Source of the DNA: Jatrophihabitans telluris | Lineage (GTDB): Bacteria > Actinomycetota > Actinomycetes > Mycobacteriales > Jatrophihabitantaceae | NCBI RefSeq assembly: GCF_023516435.1 | Contig: NZ_CP097332.1 | Coordinates: 4,030,001-4,094,000 of the forward strand | Direction: 5' to 3' | Length of the DNA: 64,000 bases | Shown: positions 26,586 through 37,483 of the stretch, piece by piece | Position numbering within the stretch: the stretch's first letter is position 1 | Layout of the letters: each line of letters starts with the position of its first letter | Notes under the pieces: generated by a model | What the model was told of the DNA's origin: nothing | The model's input: only the letters and a program-made list of their open reading frames with translations | The model's database searches: none | Position numbers and translations under genes: made by a program

Positions 26586-26660
26586 TTCGGGTCTCCTCAC
26601 GGCGGTGGAATGCCGCATCAGCTTAGCGAGCCGTGGAGTGGCTCACCGCCAACCCCGACG

Positions 26661-26712
26661 GAGAGCCTCGGCCACCCGCAGCGGGGTCGGCGGCGGGTGG
26701 CCGAGGAATCTC
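26661..26712. terminator. strong hairpin between the GNAT gene and purS
   Basis: CCTCGGCCACCCGC (26666-26679) pairs perfectly with GCGGGTGGCCGAGG (26693-26706), extended by GAGA/TCTC outside. It lies 68 bases beyond the end of the GNAT gene and about 80 bases before purS, on the same strand, so it most likely terminates the upstream transcript. A leader attenuator for purSQL cannot be excluded. Confidence 0.7.
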
Positions 26713-26773
26713 GACTCTTGCACGTCGACGCTCAGTTGGCAGGCGAACGGAGAAACTAGTTATGTGAGCTGGG

Positions 26774-27310
26774 TTATGCCGCGCCGCGGCGGTCCCAGTC
26801 CGTCCTGAGAAGTCCCATCAGCACCAGGTCCACATACTCGCCGCCGGAGTAGACGTGGGAGCGCTGCAGCCCCTCTTCGACGAAGCCGACCGCCTGATAG
26901 CACCGGAGGGCGCGCTCGTTGGTCGCGTGGGTCTCCAGCCAGATCTTGCGCAGGTTCTGCATTCGGAAGCCGTATTCGACGATCAGCCGCATGGCCTCGC
27001 GGCCGTAGCCCTTGCCCCAGTAATCCTTGTCACCGATGCCGATGCCGACTTCGGCGGTGGCACTGAGCCGGTCGAGATGAAACAGTCCGATGTCGCCGAT
27101 GCACGTGCCGTCGGCCTCGATGACGAAGCCGAAACTGTCCTTCTCCTTGACCAACTCGTCGAAGAATTCGCTCAGCATCGCCAGCGACCGTGGGCGCGGA
27201 GCTGCACCCCCGGACAGCAACTCGACCTCGACGTCGTTCTTGAACTCGGTCATGCGCGGGTAGTCAGCCGAGCTCATCGCCCGCAAGGTCACCCGGTCTC
27301 CGTACAGCAC
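26774..27310 (-). CDS. GNAT acetyltransferase, RimJ/RimL type
   Basis: A 178-aa N-acetyltransferase. The fold is seen in the order RVTLRAMSSADYP, GFVIEADGTCIGDIGLFHLD, AEVGIGIGDKDYWGKGYGRE (acetyl-CoA loop GKGYGREA) and NLRKIWLETHATNERALRCY followed by QAVGFVEEG. RimJ/L-type enzymes acetylate protein N termini, antibiotics or small amines; the substrate is not evident. The GTG at 27310 was chosen because the longer frame runs through purC and GAAGGGAC lies upstream. It follows purC by 23 bases and is probably cotranscribed with it. Confidence 0.88.
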   Translation of the reverse strand: MLYGDRVTLRAMSSADYPRMTEFKNDVEVELLSGGAAPRPRSLAMLSEFFDELVKEKDSFGFVIEADGTCIGDIGLFHLDRLSATAEVGIGIGDKDYWGKGYGREAMRLIVEYGFRMQNLRKIWLETHATNERALRCYQAVGFVEEGLQRSHVYSGGEYVDLVLMGLLRTDWDRRGAA

Positions 27311-27333
27311 CGTAACCGTCCCTTCGTCCCCGC

Positions 27334-28275
27334 TCAGCCGCGCGGCGCCAGCCAGTCCGAGAACCGTAGCCCGGTAAGGCGCTCGTACGCCTCCACATAT
27401 CGCTGCCGGGTCGCGGCGGCCACCTCGTCGGGCAACGGCGGCGGCGGCAGGTCCGAGCCGCGGTCCCATCCGGAGGCGGGCGAGGTCAGCCAGTCCCTGA
27501 CGTACTGCTTGTCGAAGCTCGGCTGGGTCCGTCCCGGCTGGTAGGTCTCGGCCGGCCAGAAGCGCGAGGAGTCGGGGGTGAGCACCTCGTCGGCGAGCAC
27601 CATCGAGCCGGACGAGGGGTTCAGGCCGAACTCGAACTTGGTGTCGGCGAGCAGGATGTCACGCTCGGCGGCGATCTCAGCGGCCCGCGTGTAGATGCTG
27701 AGGGTGAGCTCTCGCAGTTCGTCCGCACGCTCGCGACCGATCTGGCGGGCGACCACCTCGAAGCTGACGTTCTCGTCATGCTCTCCGACGGCGGCCTTGG
27801 TGGCCGGGGTGAAGATCGGCGCGGGAAGCCGCGACCCGTCGACCAGGCCAGGCGGCAGGGGCACTCCGCACACGGCGCCACCGGCCCGGTACTCGCTAAG
27901 GCCACTACCGGCCAGATAACCCCGGGCCACCGCTTCGACCGGGATCATGTCCAGTCGCGTGCAGAGCAGGGCACGACCACGCCAGGACTCGGGGATCAGC
28001 TCGTCGTCGTAGGACACGAGATGGTTGTCGACCAGGCCGGACAGCTGATCGAACCACCACACCGTCATCGCGGTGAGGATCCGGCCCTTGTCCGGGATCG
28101 GCGTCGGCAGCACGTGGTCGTAGGCCGAGATCCGGTCACCGGCGACCATCACCAGATGGCCGGTCTCGGTGGCGTAGAGGTCGCGTACCTTGCCCGAGTG
28201 CACGTGGGTCAGCCCGTCGTGCCGATCCAGAAAATCGTCGGAGGGCGCGGCAGAACCGCTGTCCGGGATGCTCAC
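27334..28275 (-). CDS. purC: SAICAR synthase (PurC)
   Basis: ATP-dependent ligation of aspartate to CAIR, giving SAICAR. The 313-aa protein has the substrate loop [12 protein letters not shown] near residue 25, [20 protein letters not shown], and [11 protein letters not shown] in the C-terminal half. Actinobacterial PurC proteins have about this length, longer than the E. coli enzyme (237 aa). The start is GTG at 28275. purB lies 22 bases upstream on the same strand, so purB-purC-GNAT form a likely operon. Confidence 0.95.
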   Translation of the reverse strand: MSIPDSGSAAPSDDFLDRHDGLTHVHSGKVRDLYATETGHLVMVAGDRISAYDHVLPTPIPDKGRILTAMTVWWFDQLSGLVDNHLVSYDDELIPESWRGRALLCTRLDMIPVEAVARGYLAGSGLSEYRAGGAVCGVPLPPGLVDGSRLPAPIFTPATKAAVGEHDENVSFEVVARQIGRERADELRELTLSIYTRAAEIAAERDILLADTKFEFGLNPSSGSMVLADEVLTPDSSRFWPAETYQPGRTQPSFDKQYVRDWLTSPASGWDRGSDLPPPPLPDEVAAATRQRYVEAYERLTGLRFSDWLAPRG

Positions 28276-28297
28276 GGCGCCGATCCTGTCACACGGG

Positions 28298-29758
28298 TCA
28301 GAGGATGGGTTCGGGCACGTAGTCAGCCGCGGCGGGTTCGCTGGACAGGGCCAGCTCCACCGCGGCGATCACGGCCTGGACCTGCGCCTGGGCGGCGCCG
28401 GTGAAGGCGAGTGGGTCGGCCAGCTCCGCACGCAGGGACGTCTCGTCCAGGCCGAGTCGCTCGTCGGCCGCCAGCCGGGCGATCAGGTCGTTGTCGGCCG
28501 CGCCCTGCTCGCGCATGTCCAGCGCGACACGGACGGCGTGCTCCTTGATCGCCTCATGAGCCTGCTCGCGACCGCGCCCGGCGCGGACCGCCGCCATCAG
28601 GACCTTGGTCGTGGCGAGGAAGGGCAGGTACCGGTCGAGCTCGCGGGCGATCACGGCCGGGAAGGCACCGAACTCGTCGAGCACGGTGAGCGTCGTCTCC
28701 AACAGGCCGTCGAGGGCGAAGAACGCGTCCGGCAGGGCGACCCGGCGAACCACCGAGCAGGAGACGTCCCCCTCGTTCCATTGATCGCCGGCCAGCTCGC
28801 CCACCATGGCCGCATAGCCGCGCAGGATGACGGCAAAGCCGTTGATCCGCTCGGCCGAACGGGTGTTCATCTTGTGCGGCATCGCGCTCGAACCGACCTG
28901 CCCGGGTTTGAAGCCTTCGGTCACCAGCTCGTTGCCGGCCATCAGGCGCACCGTCTTGGCGAACGACGACGGGGCCGCCGCGACCTGGACCAAGGCGCTG
29001 AGGACGTCGAAGTCGAGTGAGCGGGGATAAACCTGCCCGACCGAGGTCAACACCCGCTCGAAGCCCAGGTGCGCCGCCACCCGTTGCTCGAGCTCGGCCA
29101 GCTTCGCGGCGTCGGAATCGAGCAGGTCGAGCATGTCCTGGGCGGTCCCGACCGGGCCCTTGATCCCCCGCAGCGGATACCGCGCGAGCAGGTCGTCCAG
29201 CCGGCCCAGGGCCACAAGCAGTTCGTCGGCCACCGTCGCAAAGCGTTTGCCCAAGGTGGTGGCCTGGGCTGCGACGTTGTGCGAACGACCGGCCAGCACC
29301 AGGGTCTCGTACTCGGCCGCACGGCGGGCCAGCCGGACGAGCACGGCCAGCACCTTCGTGCGGACCAGAGCCAGCGCCTGGCGAACCTGCAGCTGTTCGA
29401 CGTTCTCGGTCAGGTCCCGGCTCGTCATGCCCCGGTGGATGAGTTCGCGGATCTGGTCCGTGCTGGCGAGCTCGTTGAACTCCTCGATGCGGGCCTTCAC
29501 ATCGTGCCGGGTGACCCGCTCGCGAGCTGCGATCGAGGACAGGTCAACGGCGGCGATGCCCTGGTCGACCACCTTGGCGTACGCCTCGATGGCCCCGTCG
29601 GGCGTGCTGATGCCGAGGTCTCGCTGAGCGGTGAGGACGGCCAGCCACAGCTGCCGCTCGAGCACGATCTTGTTTTCCGGACTGAAGAGGACGGCCATCG
29701 ATGTCGAGGCGTAACGCCCGGCCAGCACGTTCGGAATGACGGGTTTCGCAGAAGTCAC
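28298..29758 (-). CDS. purB: adenylosuccinate lyase (PurB)
   Basis: Removes fumarate from SAICAR and from adenylosuccinate, acting twice in purine synthesis. The 486-aa protein carries the fumarase/aspartase superfamily signature [17 protein letters not shown] (mobile catalytic Ser loop) near residue 290 and [31 protein letters not shown] in the middle domain. The sequence of the second catalytic-His segment reads [11 protein letters not shown] where many PurB proteins have RTHGQPATPTT, a variant known from actinobacteria and eukaryote-like forms. GTG start at 29758. Divergent from the 5'-nucleotidase gene. Confidence 0.93.
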   Translation of the reverse strand: MTSAKPVIPNVLAGRYASTSMAVLFSPENKIVLERQLWLAVLTAQRDLGISTPDGAIEAYAKVVDQGIAAVDLSSIAARERVTRHDVKARIEEFNELASTDQIRELIHRGMTSRDLTENVEQLQVRQALALVRTKVLAVLVRLARRAAEYETLVLAGRSHNVAAQATTLGKRFATVADELLVALGRLDDLLARYPLRGIKGPVGTAQDMLDLLDSDAAKLAELEQRVAAHLGFERVLTSVGQVYPRSLDFDVLSALVQVAAAPSSFAKTVRLMAGNELVTEGFKPGQVGSSAMPHKMNTRSAERINGFAVILRGYAAMVGELAGDQWNEGDVSCSVVRRVALPDAFFALDGLLETTLTVLDEFGAFPAVIARELDRYLPFLATTKVLMAAVRAGRGREQAHEAIKEHAVRVALDMREQGAADNDLIARLAADERLGLDETSLRAELADPLAFTGAAQAQVQAVIAAVELALSSEPAAADYVPEPIL

Positions 29759-29783
29759 CGGCCAATTGTCCCAGAGGACCGAT

Positions 29784-29824
29784 GTCCACCTGAACGTTCA
29801 TCGGCAGGTCACCGAAACTGCACA
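29784..29824 (+). promoter_or_regulatory. putative PHO box upstream of the exported 5'-nucleotidase
   Basis: GTTCATC (29796-29802) and GGTCACC (29807-29813) are spaced exactly 11 bases start to start, with GGCA between and GAAA after; GTCCACC (29784) and CTGCACA (29818) are weaker flanking units. This is the layout of PhoP-binding PHO boxes in actinobacteria (repeated GTTCACC-like heptamers every 11 bp). It lies about 80-100 bases before a gene for an exported phosphate-releasing enzyme. Recognised by eye only. Confidence 0.55.
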
Positions 29825-29894
29825 TTAACCACTTTAGGGTTCTTATTCGGCACACAATGCCGCACCGCAGCTCGACGACCGGACAGGACGTACC

Positions 29895-31781
29895 GTGGAC
29901 CATCTCACCATGAGCCGCCGTCAGATTCTCGCCTCCGCCGCCGTCACCGGCGCCGGCGCTGCGCTCTGGGCAGCCGGGGCTGCCACCGCCTCGGCGAGCG
30001 CGCCGGCCGAGCACCCGGATCGCTTCACCCTGACCGTGCTCGGGACCACGGACACCCACGGCAACGTCTTCAACTGGGACTACTTCAAGGACGCCGAGTA
30101 CGACGACGCCGCGCACAACGACATCGGCCTGGCCAAGATCGCGACCCTGATAGCGGCGGTGCGCGACGAGCGTGGGCGCTGCACCACCCTGACCCTGGAC
30201 GCCGGCGACACGATCCAGGGCACTCCGCTGTCGTACTACTACGCCAAGATCGATCCGATCACGGCCGGTCCCGTCCACCCGATGGCCGCCGCGATGAACG
30301 CCATCGGCTACGACGCGGCGGCGCTGGGCAACCACGAGTTCAACTACGGCGTGGCGCTGCTGCGCAAGTTCCAGGCCCAGTTGCACCACCCGCTGCTCGG
30401 CGCCAACGCGCTCGACTGGAACACCGGCGAGCCTGCGTTTCCCGAGTACGTGATCAAGAAGGTGCCGGTGGGTCCCAAGGCTTCGCACCACGGCCACGGT
30501 CACGGCCACGACCACGGTCGCGAAGCTGAGCACGTCTCAGTCGGCATCGTCGGCCTCGTCACCCCCGGCTGCGCCATCTGGGACAAGGCGAATCTCGACG
30601 GAAGGATCACCTTCAACGGCATCGTCGAGCAGGCGGCCGAACTGATCCCACGGGTGAAGCGAGCCGGAGCCGACATCGTCATCGTGTCCTGCCACTCGGG
30701 AGCGAGCACGTCCTCCTCATACGGCGACGCGCTGCCGTGGCCGGAGAACGCCTCCACCCTGCTCGCGGCGAACGTGCCCGACATCGACGCCATCCTGGTC
30801 GGGCACGCCCACGTCGAGATCGAGCAGCGCTACGTCCAGAACACCCAGACCGGCAGGCAGGTCCTGCTGTCCGAGCCGTTGAAGTGGGGCGAGCGACTGA
30901 CTGTCATGGACCTGGACCTGCAGCGCGACCGCCACGGGCGGTGGTCGGTGTCCACCGCGACCGCGACCCTGCTCAACGCGAACACCGCCGCCGAGGACGC
31001 CCACATCGTCAAGATCCTCACAGCCGCGCACGAGAAGACCCGCACCTACGTCAACGGCGTGATCGGCAAGTCCGCCGCGGCGATGTCGGCGGCCACCTCC
31101 CGCTACCAGGACACCGCAGCCATCGACTTCATCAACTACATCCAGGCCGACGCGGTGACGAAGGCGACTGGCACATCCCTGCCGGTGCTGTCGATCGCGG
31201 CTCCGTTCAACGCCGAGGCCGCCATTCCGGCCGGTGACGTGACCGTGCGCGACGTCGCCGGGCTCTACATCTACGACAACACCCTCGAGGCGATCCAGTT
31301 CACCGGAGCGCAGGTGCGGGCCTACCTGGAGTTCTCCGCGACCTACTTCAAGCAGGTCAGTGGCAGCGGACCGTTCGCCGCAGCCGACGTCACGAACGCC
31401 GTCACGCCCACCGCGCCGGGCGGGACACCGGACTACAACTACGACATCATGGGTGGTCTGGGCACCTCGGCGGGGACCCGGCTGACCTACGACATCGACA
31501 TCGCCAAGGCGCCGGGGTCCCGCATCGTGAACCTGGCCTACGGCGGCGCGGCAGTGGCCGACGAGCAGCAGTTCCTGATCGCGATCAACAACTACCGCGC
31601 CTCCGGCGGCGGCAACTTCCCCGGGGTCACGACCGCTCCGGTGGTCTACAACGCCCAGGTGGAGATCCGGCAGCTGATCATCGACTGGGTCAGCGCGGTC
31701 GGGACCATCGACCCGTCCGTCTTCGCCTCGGTGGACTGGAGACTGCTCGCCAACGGCCAGCCGATCACGATCACCGGCTGA
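29895..31781 (+). CDS. exported bifunctional 5'-nucleotidase / 2',3'-cyclic phosphodiesterase-like metallophosphatase
   Basis: A 628-aa exported enzyme of the UshA/CpdB family. The N terminus MSRRQILASAAVTGAGAALW is a twin-arginine-type signal. The metallophosphatase domain shows GTTDTHGNVFNW, LDAGDTIQGTPLSYY, ALGNHEFNYG and VGHAHVE (metal ligands), and the C-terminal nucleotidase domain follows from about residue 385. A His-rich insert (HHGHGHGHDHGREAEH, near residue 197) may bind metal. The GTG at 29895 and ATG at 29910 are both possible starts. It likely frees phosphate and nucleosides from extracellular nucleotides. It lies among purine genes on the opposite strand, and its 3' end overlaps purD by 11 bases. 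Confidence 0.9.
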   Translation: MDHLTMSRRQILASAAVTGAGAALWAAGAATASASAPAEHPDRFTLTVLGTTDTHGNVFNWDYFKDAEYDDAAHNDIGLAKIATLIAAVRDERGRCTTLTLDAGDTIQGTPLSYYYAKIDPITAGPVHPMAAAMNAIGYDAAALGNHEFNYGVALLRKFQAQLHHPLLGANALDWNTGEPAFPEYVIKKVPVGPKASHHGHGHGHDHGREAEHVSVGIVGLVTPGCAIWDKANLDGRITFNGIVEQAAELIPRVKRAGADIVIVSCHSGASTSSSYGDALPWPENASTLLAANVPDIDAILVGHAHVEIEQRYVQNTQTGRQVLLSEPLKWGERLTVMDLDLQRDRHGRWSVSTATATLLNANTAAEDAHIVKILTAAHEKTRTYVNGVIGKSAAAMSAATSRYQDTAAIDFINYIQADAVTKATGTSLPVLSIAAPFNAEAAIPAGDVTVRDVAGLYIYDNTLEAIQFTGAQVRAYLEFSATYFKQVSGSGPFAAADVTNAVTPTAPGGTPDYNYDIMGGLGTSAGTRLTYDIDIAKAPGSRIVNLAYGGAAVADEQQFLIAINNYRASGGGNFPGVTTAPVVYNAQVEIRQLIIDWVSAVGTIDPSVFASVDWRLLANGQPITITG

Positions 31782-33018
31782 CGGTGATGCCTCCCTGGAC
31801 CGCCTTCAGACCGATGTCGGTCCGGTGCTGCCCGCCGGGAAGGTCGATCGAGTCCACCAGCCGGTAAGCGGCGTCCCGCGCCTCGGCCAACGTCTGACCG
31901 GTCGCGGTCGCCGACAGCACCCGGCCTCCGGACGCGCGTAGGACCCCGTCGGCGTCACGGCGCGTTCCGGCGTGGATGACGCCCGGCTGGTCCCCGCCGG
32001 TGATCGGATCGTCCAGCCGCGGCGGATCCGGATACCGCGCCGCCGCGATGACCACCGTGACCGCGGCGCCGTCGGACCACCGCAGCGGCGGGACCTCCGC
32101 CAGCCGACCGGTCGCCGCCGCGTAGAGGACGCCGGCCAGCGGGGTCTCCAGCAGTGCGAGGACGACCTGGGTCTCCGGATCGCCGAAGCGCGCGTTGAAC
32201 TCGATGACCTTCGGACCGTTGCCGGTCATCGCCAGTCCCACGTACAACAGCCCTGAGAACGGGATGCCTCGTCGGGCCAGCTCGTCCACGGTCGGCTGGG
32301 CCACCCGGGCCACCACATCGGCGACGGTGCCCACCGGCAGCCAGTCCAACGGTGAGTAGGCCCCCATACCGCCGGTGTTCGGCCCCTCGTCGTGGTCGAA
32401 GATCCGCTTGAAGTCCTGAGCCGGCTGCAGCGGCACCACCGCGGACCCGTCGGTCACGCAGAACAGCGAGACCTCGGGGCCGTCCAGAAACTCCTCGATG
32501 ACCGCCCGCCCACAGGCCGCCGCGTGCGCCAGAGCAACGGCTCGATCGGAGGTGACCACGACACCCTTCCCGGCGGCCAGCCCGTCGTCCTTCACCACGT
32601 AGGGCGGCCCGAACTCGTCCAGGGCGTGCGAGGCCTCCTCCGGCGTCTCGCACACGTAGGCGCCCGCGGTCGGCACCCCGGCCGCGGTCATGACGTCCTT
32701 GGCGAAAGCCTTGCTGCCCTCGAGCTGAGCCGCCGCCCCGGACGGGCCGAAGCAGGCGATGCCGGCCCCGCGCACCGCATCGGCCACGCCCGCCACGAGC
32801 GGAGCCTCCGGGCCGATGATCACCAGATCGGCGGACACCTCACCGGCCAGCGCGGCCACGGCAGCCGGGTCCGTCGGCTGCACCGGACGCTGCTCGGCGA
32901 CCGAGGCGGTGCCGGCATTACCGGGCGCGCAGATGAGGGCCGTGACCGCGGGGTCGGCCGACAACGACAGGCACAGGGCATGCTCACGGGCCCCGGACCC
33001 GACGACGAGAACGCGCAT
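31771..33018 (-). CDS. purD: phosphoribosylamine-glycine ligase (PurD)
   Basis: ATP-grasp ligase joining glycine to phosphoribosylamine, the second purine step. The 415-aa protein begins MRVLVVGSGAREHAL and contains VKDDGLAAGKGVVV, the family signature DEGPNTGGMGAYSP and EFNARFGDPETQ. The frame is open upstream through purA, but the ATG at 33018 fits the family and follows the purA stop by 4 bases, so purA-purD are coupled. The last 11 bases overlap the convergent 5'-nucleotidase gene. Confidence 0.96.
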   Translation of the reverse strand: MRVLVVGSGAREHALCLSLSADPAVTALICAPGNAGTASVAEQRPVQPTDPAAVAALAGEVSADLVIIGPEAPLVAGVADAVRGAGIACFGPSGAAAQLEGSKAFAKDVMTAAGVPTAGAYVCETPEEASHALDEFGPPYVVKDDGLAAGKGVVVTSDRAVALAHAAACGRAVIEEFLDGPEVSLFCVTDGSAVVPLQPAQDFKRIFDHDEGPNTGGMGAYSPLDWLPVGTVADVVARVAQPTVDELARRGIPFSGLLYVGLAMTGNGPKVIEFNARFGDPETQVVLALLETPLAGVLYAAATGRLAEVPPLRWSDGAAVTVVIAAARYPDPPRLDDPITGGDQPGVIHAGTRRDADGVLRASGGRVLSATATGQTLAEARDAAYRLVDSIDLPGGQHRTDIGLKAVQGGITVSR

Positions 33019-33022
33019 CGGC

Positions 33023-35129
<2,107 letters not shown>

Positions 35130-35160
35130 CAACCCCTGCGGCCGTATCAACCAATGCGGC

Positions 35161-35220
35161 ATTGTGCGGCCCGAAATTTGGCGACACGCCGTGTCCGGAA
35201 CAAATTTCGGGCCGCACAAT
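35161..35220. repeat. palindromic element A (GCGGCCCGAA family)
   Basis: ATTGTGCGGCCCGAAATTTG (35161-35180) is a perfect reverse complement of 35201-35220. The 20-base loop contains a second small inverted repeat (GACAC/GTGTC). The right arm ends 5 bases before the possible GTG start of the PrsW gene, so the hairpin would lie in the leader of that gene or end the upstream transcript. It belongs to the same family as the elements at 39745, 42019 and 48910. Confidence 0.9.
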
Positions 35221-35225
35221 AGGCT

Positions 35226-36377
35226 GTGAGGATGCCGTGGCTGCGCCGCAAGACTCGCGCGACCGGCGCGCCGATTGCGGTCCTGATCGGGCTGGGCATC
35301 CTGGCGGCGGCCTTCGCGCTGCTGGCGGGGGTGCGCGATCCCGCCGGCCTGCTGATCGCGGTCCCGTCCACCACCGTCGCCATGCTCGCCGTCCTGGCCG
35401 GCTACTTCTGGCTGGATCGCTGGGAGCCGGAACCGACCCGCCTGTTGCTGCTGGCCTTCCTCTGGGGCGCCACCGTGGCCGTCATGGTGAGCATCGCGCT
35501 CGAACTGGCCACCAGCGAGGTGCTGGGTAAGGGCATCACGCTGACGTTGGTCGGTCCGGCCATCGAGGAGGCCAGCAAGGGCGCCTTCCTGCTGGTGATG
35601 TTGACCGGCGCCCGGCGGCGGGAGTTCGACGGGGTCGTCGACGGACTGGTCTACGCCGGATTCACCGCGGTCGGTTTCGCCTTCATCGAGGACATCGGGT
35701 ACATCGCCCAGAGTTTCGGCAGCGGGACGGACGCCGGCGTCGCCACGATCGTCCTTCGCTTGGTACTGGCCCCCTTTGCGCACCCGCTGTTCACGTCCTT
35801 CACCGGCATCGGGATCGGGCTGGCGGTCAGCCGACCGCGGGGCGTAGTGACGTGGGCGGCGCCGTTGGTCGGTTTCCTCGCGGCGATCGGCCTGCACGCC
35901 CTGTGGAATTCATCGACCACCTTCGGCTTCGGCGCGTACCTGCTGGTGTATGCCGTCGTGATGCTGCCGGCGTTGGCCGGCGCGATCCTGTGGGCTCGCC
36001 ACCATCGTCGCCGCGAACGTGACGTCGTCAATGCCCAGCTTCCGGCGATGGTCTATTACCGGTGGATCTCTCCGATGGAAGCGGGCTGGCTGGCCTCGAT
36101 CGCCGCACGCCGGGCGTGGGTGCGGGCTGTGCGCAAGCGAACCGGGCCCGAGGGCGCGCGGGCTCTGAAGGCCTTCCAGAACGCGGCGACGGAACTGGCC
36201 TTCCTGCGCGACCGGGTGGAGCGGGGTATCGGTCCGGCCGATGCCTACTACCTGCACGCCGACCTGGTGAACTCGCTGACTCGCAACCGGGCCGTGGCCC
36301 AGACGCCGCTACGCCAGCAGGCCGCGGGAACCCCACCGTTGGCCGCCGCACCCCCGCCGTATTCGTCACCGCGATGA
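35226..36377 (+). CDS. PrsW-family intramembrane metalloprotease
   Basis: A 383-aa polytopic protein with the PrsW motifs: EEASK at 114-118 in a membrane helix, FAFIEDIGY around 151-159, and His residues H186 (FAHPLF) and H224 (GLHALWN). PrsW in Bacillus performs site-1 cleavage of an anti-sigma factor; target and trigger here are unknown and no anti-sigma gene is adjacent. About eight membrane segments are followed by a cytoplasmic C-terminal region of 110 residues. The start is either the GTG at 35226 or the ATG at 35232. A 60-base palindrome sits immediately upstream. Confidence 0.87.
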   Translation: MRMPWLRRKTRATGAPIAVLIGLGILAAAFALLAGVRDPAGLLIAVPSTTVAMLAVLAGYFWLDRWEPEPTRLLLLAFLWGATVAVMVSIALELATSEVLGKGITLTLVGPAIEEASKGAFLLVMLTGARRREFDGVVDGLVYAGFTAVGFAFIEDIGYIAQSFGSGTDAGVATIVLRLVLAPFAHPLFTSFTGIGIGLAVSRPRGVVTWAAPLVGFLAAIGLHALWNSSTTFGFGAYLLVYAVVMLPALAGAILWARHHRRRERDVVNAQLPAMVYYRWISPMEAGWLASIAARRAWVRAVRKRTGPEGARALKAFQNAATELAFLRDRVERGIGPADAYYLHADLVNSLTRNRAVAQTPLRQQAAGTPPLAAAPPPYSSPR

Positions 36378-36396
36378 GCGCCGGCCGGAGCCGACC

Positions 36397-36981
36397 GTGA
36401 CCGCCCGAATGTTCGTGGCGATACGGCCACCTGAGGACATCCTCGACGATCTGGACCGCTTCGCCGAGCCTCGGCGGGCGGCCGACTCCACCGTGCGCTG
36501 GACGACGCCGGACAGCTGGCACCTCACGCTGGCCTTCGCCGAGGCCGTTCCGGCTGACGCCGAGGAGGAGTTCGTCGACCGCCTGCGGGCCGTGGCGGAC
36601 AAGCACGCGCCGTTTGACCTCCAGCTTGCGGGAGCGGGCAGTTTTCCCAGTCCTGCCAGGGCAAAAGTGCTGTGGACAGGGGTGGCTGGACAGACCGACC
36701 AGGTGATTCGGCTCAGCGCCGCCGTCCGCCGGGCCGCGTCCGTGGCGGGCATCGAGGTGGACGGCGGACGGTTTCGTCCGCACCTGACCCTGGCCCGGAT
36801 GAATCGTGCGCAGGAGGCCACCCGATGGTTGCGCATCTTCGAACTGTTCGCGGGCCGGCCCTGGCGCGTCACCGAGTTCGAGCTGATCGAGTCGGTGCTG
36901 CGCGCCGGTCGCGGCAACCGCTACCGAACCGAGGAACGCTTCCCGTTGAGGTTGCCCTCGTTGCGCGCCCCGACCCGTTGA
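36397..36981 (+). CDS. thpR: RNA 2',3'-cyclic phosphodiesterase / 2'-5' RNA ligase family (ThpR-like)
   Basis: A 194-aa two-lobed 2H phosphoesterase with both catalytic tetrapeptides: HLTL in SWHLTLAFAEA and HLTL in FRPHLTLARMN. Bacterial ThpR hydrolyses 2',3'-cyclic phosphates and can form 2'-5' RNA links in vitro; its physiological role is unclear. The GTG at 36397 follows GGAG; an ATG at 36409 is an alternative. The last ten residues (RLPSLRAPTR) and the stop codon are encoded by the first and second units of a 32-bp tandem repeat, so the original C terminus may have been extended or replaced. Confidence 0.88.
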   Translation: MTARMFVAIRPPEDILDDLDRFAEPRRAADSTVRWTTPDSWHLTLAFAEAVPADAEEEFVDRLRAVADKHAPFDLQLAGAGSFPSPARAKVLWTGVAGQTDQVIRLSAAVRRAASVAGIEVDGGRFRPHLTLARMNRAQEATRWLRIFELFAGRPWRVTEFELIESVLRAGRGNRYRTEERFPLRLPSLRAPTR

Positions 36982-37063
36982 GGTTGCCCTCGTTGCGCGC
37001 CCAGACCCGTTGAGGTTGCCCTCGTTGCGCGCCCAGACCCGTTGAGGTTGCCCTCGTTGCGCG
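36944..37063. repeat. 32-bp tandem repeat array B (four units)
   Basis: Units begin at 36944, 36976, 37008 and 37040 with exact 32-bp spacing and core CGTTGAGGTTGCCCTCGTTG followed by CGCGC. The reverse complement, GCGCGCAACGAGGGCAACCT followed by CAACG, matches array A at 22445 at nearly all core positions. The array begins inside the thpR-like coding region and ends beside the DUF3151 stop codon. No spacers separate the units. Confidence 0.9.
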
Positions 37064-37066
37064 GGC

Positions 37067-37468
37067 CTACTTCAGGTGGTCGGCGGCCGTCGGGTCGCAG
37101 TCGTCGACGAATTTCGCACATCGCTGGGCCTCGTCCGTCTCACCGATGGCCGCCGCGGCCAGCGACAGGGCGAAAAGCGCCCGCAGAAAGCCACGGTTCG
37201 GTTCGTGCGACCACGGGACGGGACCTGTGCCTCGCCAACCGGCACGGCGCAGCGAGTCCAGTCCTCGGTGGTAGCCGGTGCGAGCGTAGGCGTACCCCTC
37301 GACGGTGAATCCCCGTCCCAGGGCCTCCTCGGCCAGCGTGGCCCACGCCAGCGACGAGGACGGGTGTTGGGAGGCCACCTGCACCGGATCGCCACCCTCG
37401 GCCAGCTGAGCGGCGGCGGGGTCCTCGGGCAGTTTGGTCGGGGGTGCGAGCAGATCCATGGGTGCCAT
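37067..37468 (-). CDS. DUF3151 family protein
   Basis: A 133-aa soluble, helical protein matching the actinobacterial DUF3151 family: PSSSLAWATLAEEALGRG, YAYARTGYHRGLDSLRRAGW and EPNRGFLRALFALSLAAAAI are the conserved helices, resembling TPR-like repeats. The function is unknown. In many actinobacteria the gene lies near the class II aldolase gene fba, which is 2.4 kb away here, separated by a TetR/MFS pair. The ATG at 37468 or 37459 may be the start. The stop codon lies 4 bases from the tandem-repeat array. Confidence 0.88.
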   Translation of the reverse strand: MAPMDLLAPPTKLPEDPAAAQLAEGGDPVQVASQHPSSSLAWATLAEEALGRGFTVEGYAYARTGYHRGLDSLRRAGWRGTGPVPWSHEPNRGFLRALFALSLAAAAIGETDEAQRCAKFVDDCDPTAADHLK

Positions 37469-37483
37469 TATCCGCCGGGCGCC

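Noticed and set aside
30490-30540. His-rich HGHGHGHDHG insert as a separate metallochaperone
   Set aside because: It is in frame inside the nucleotidase between conserved motifs, so it is an insert of that protein and not a gene.
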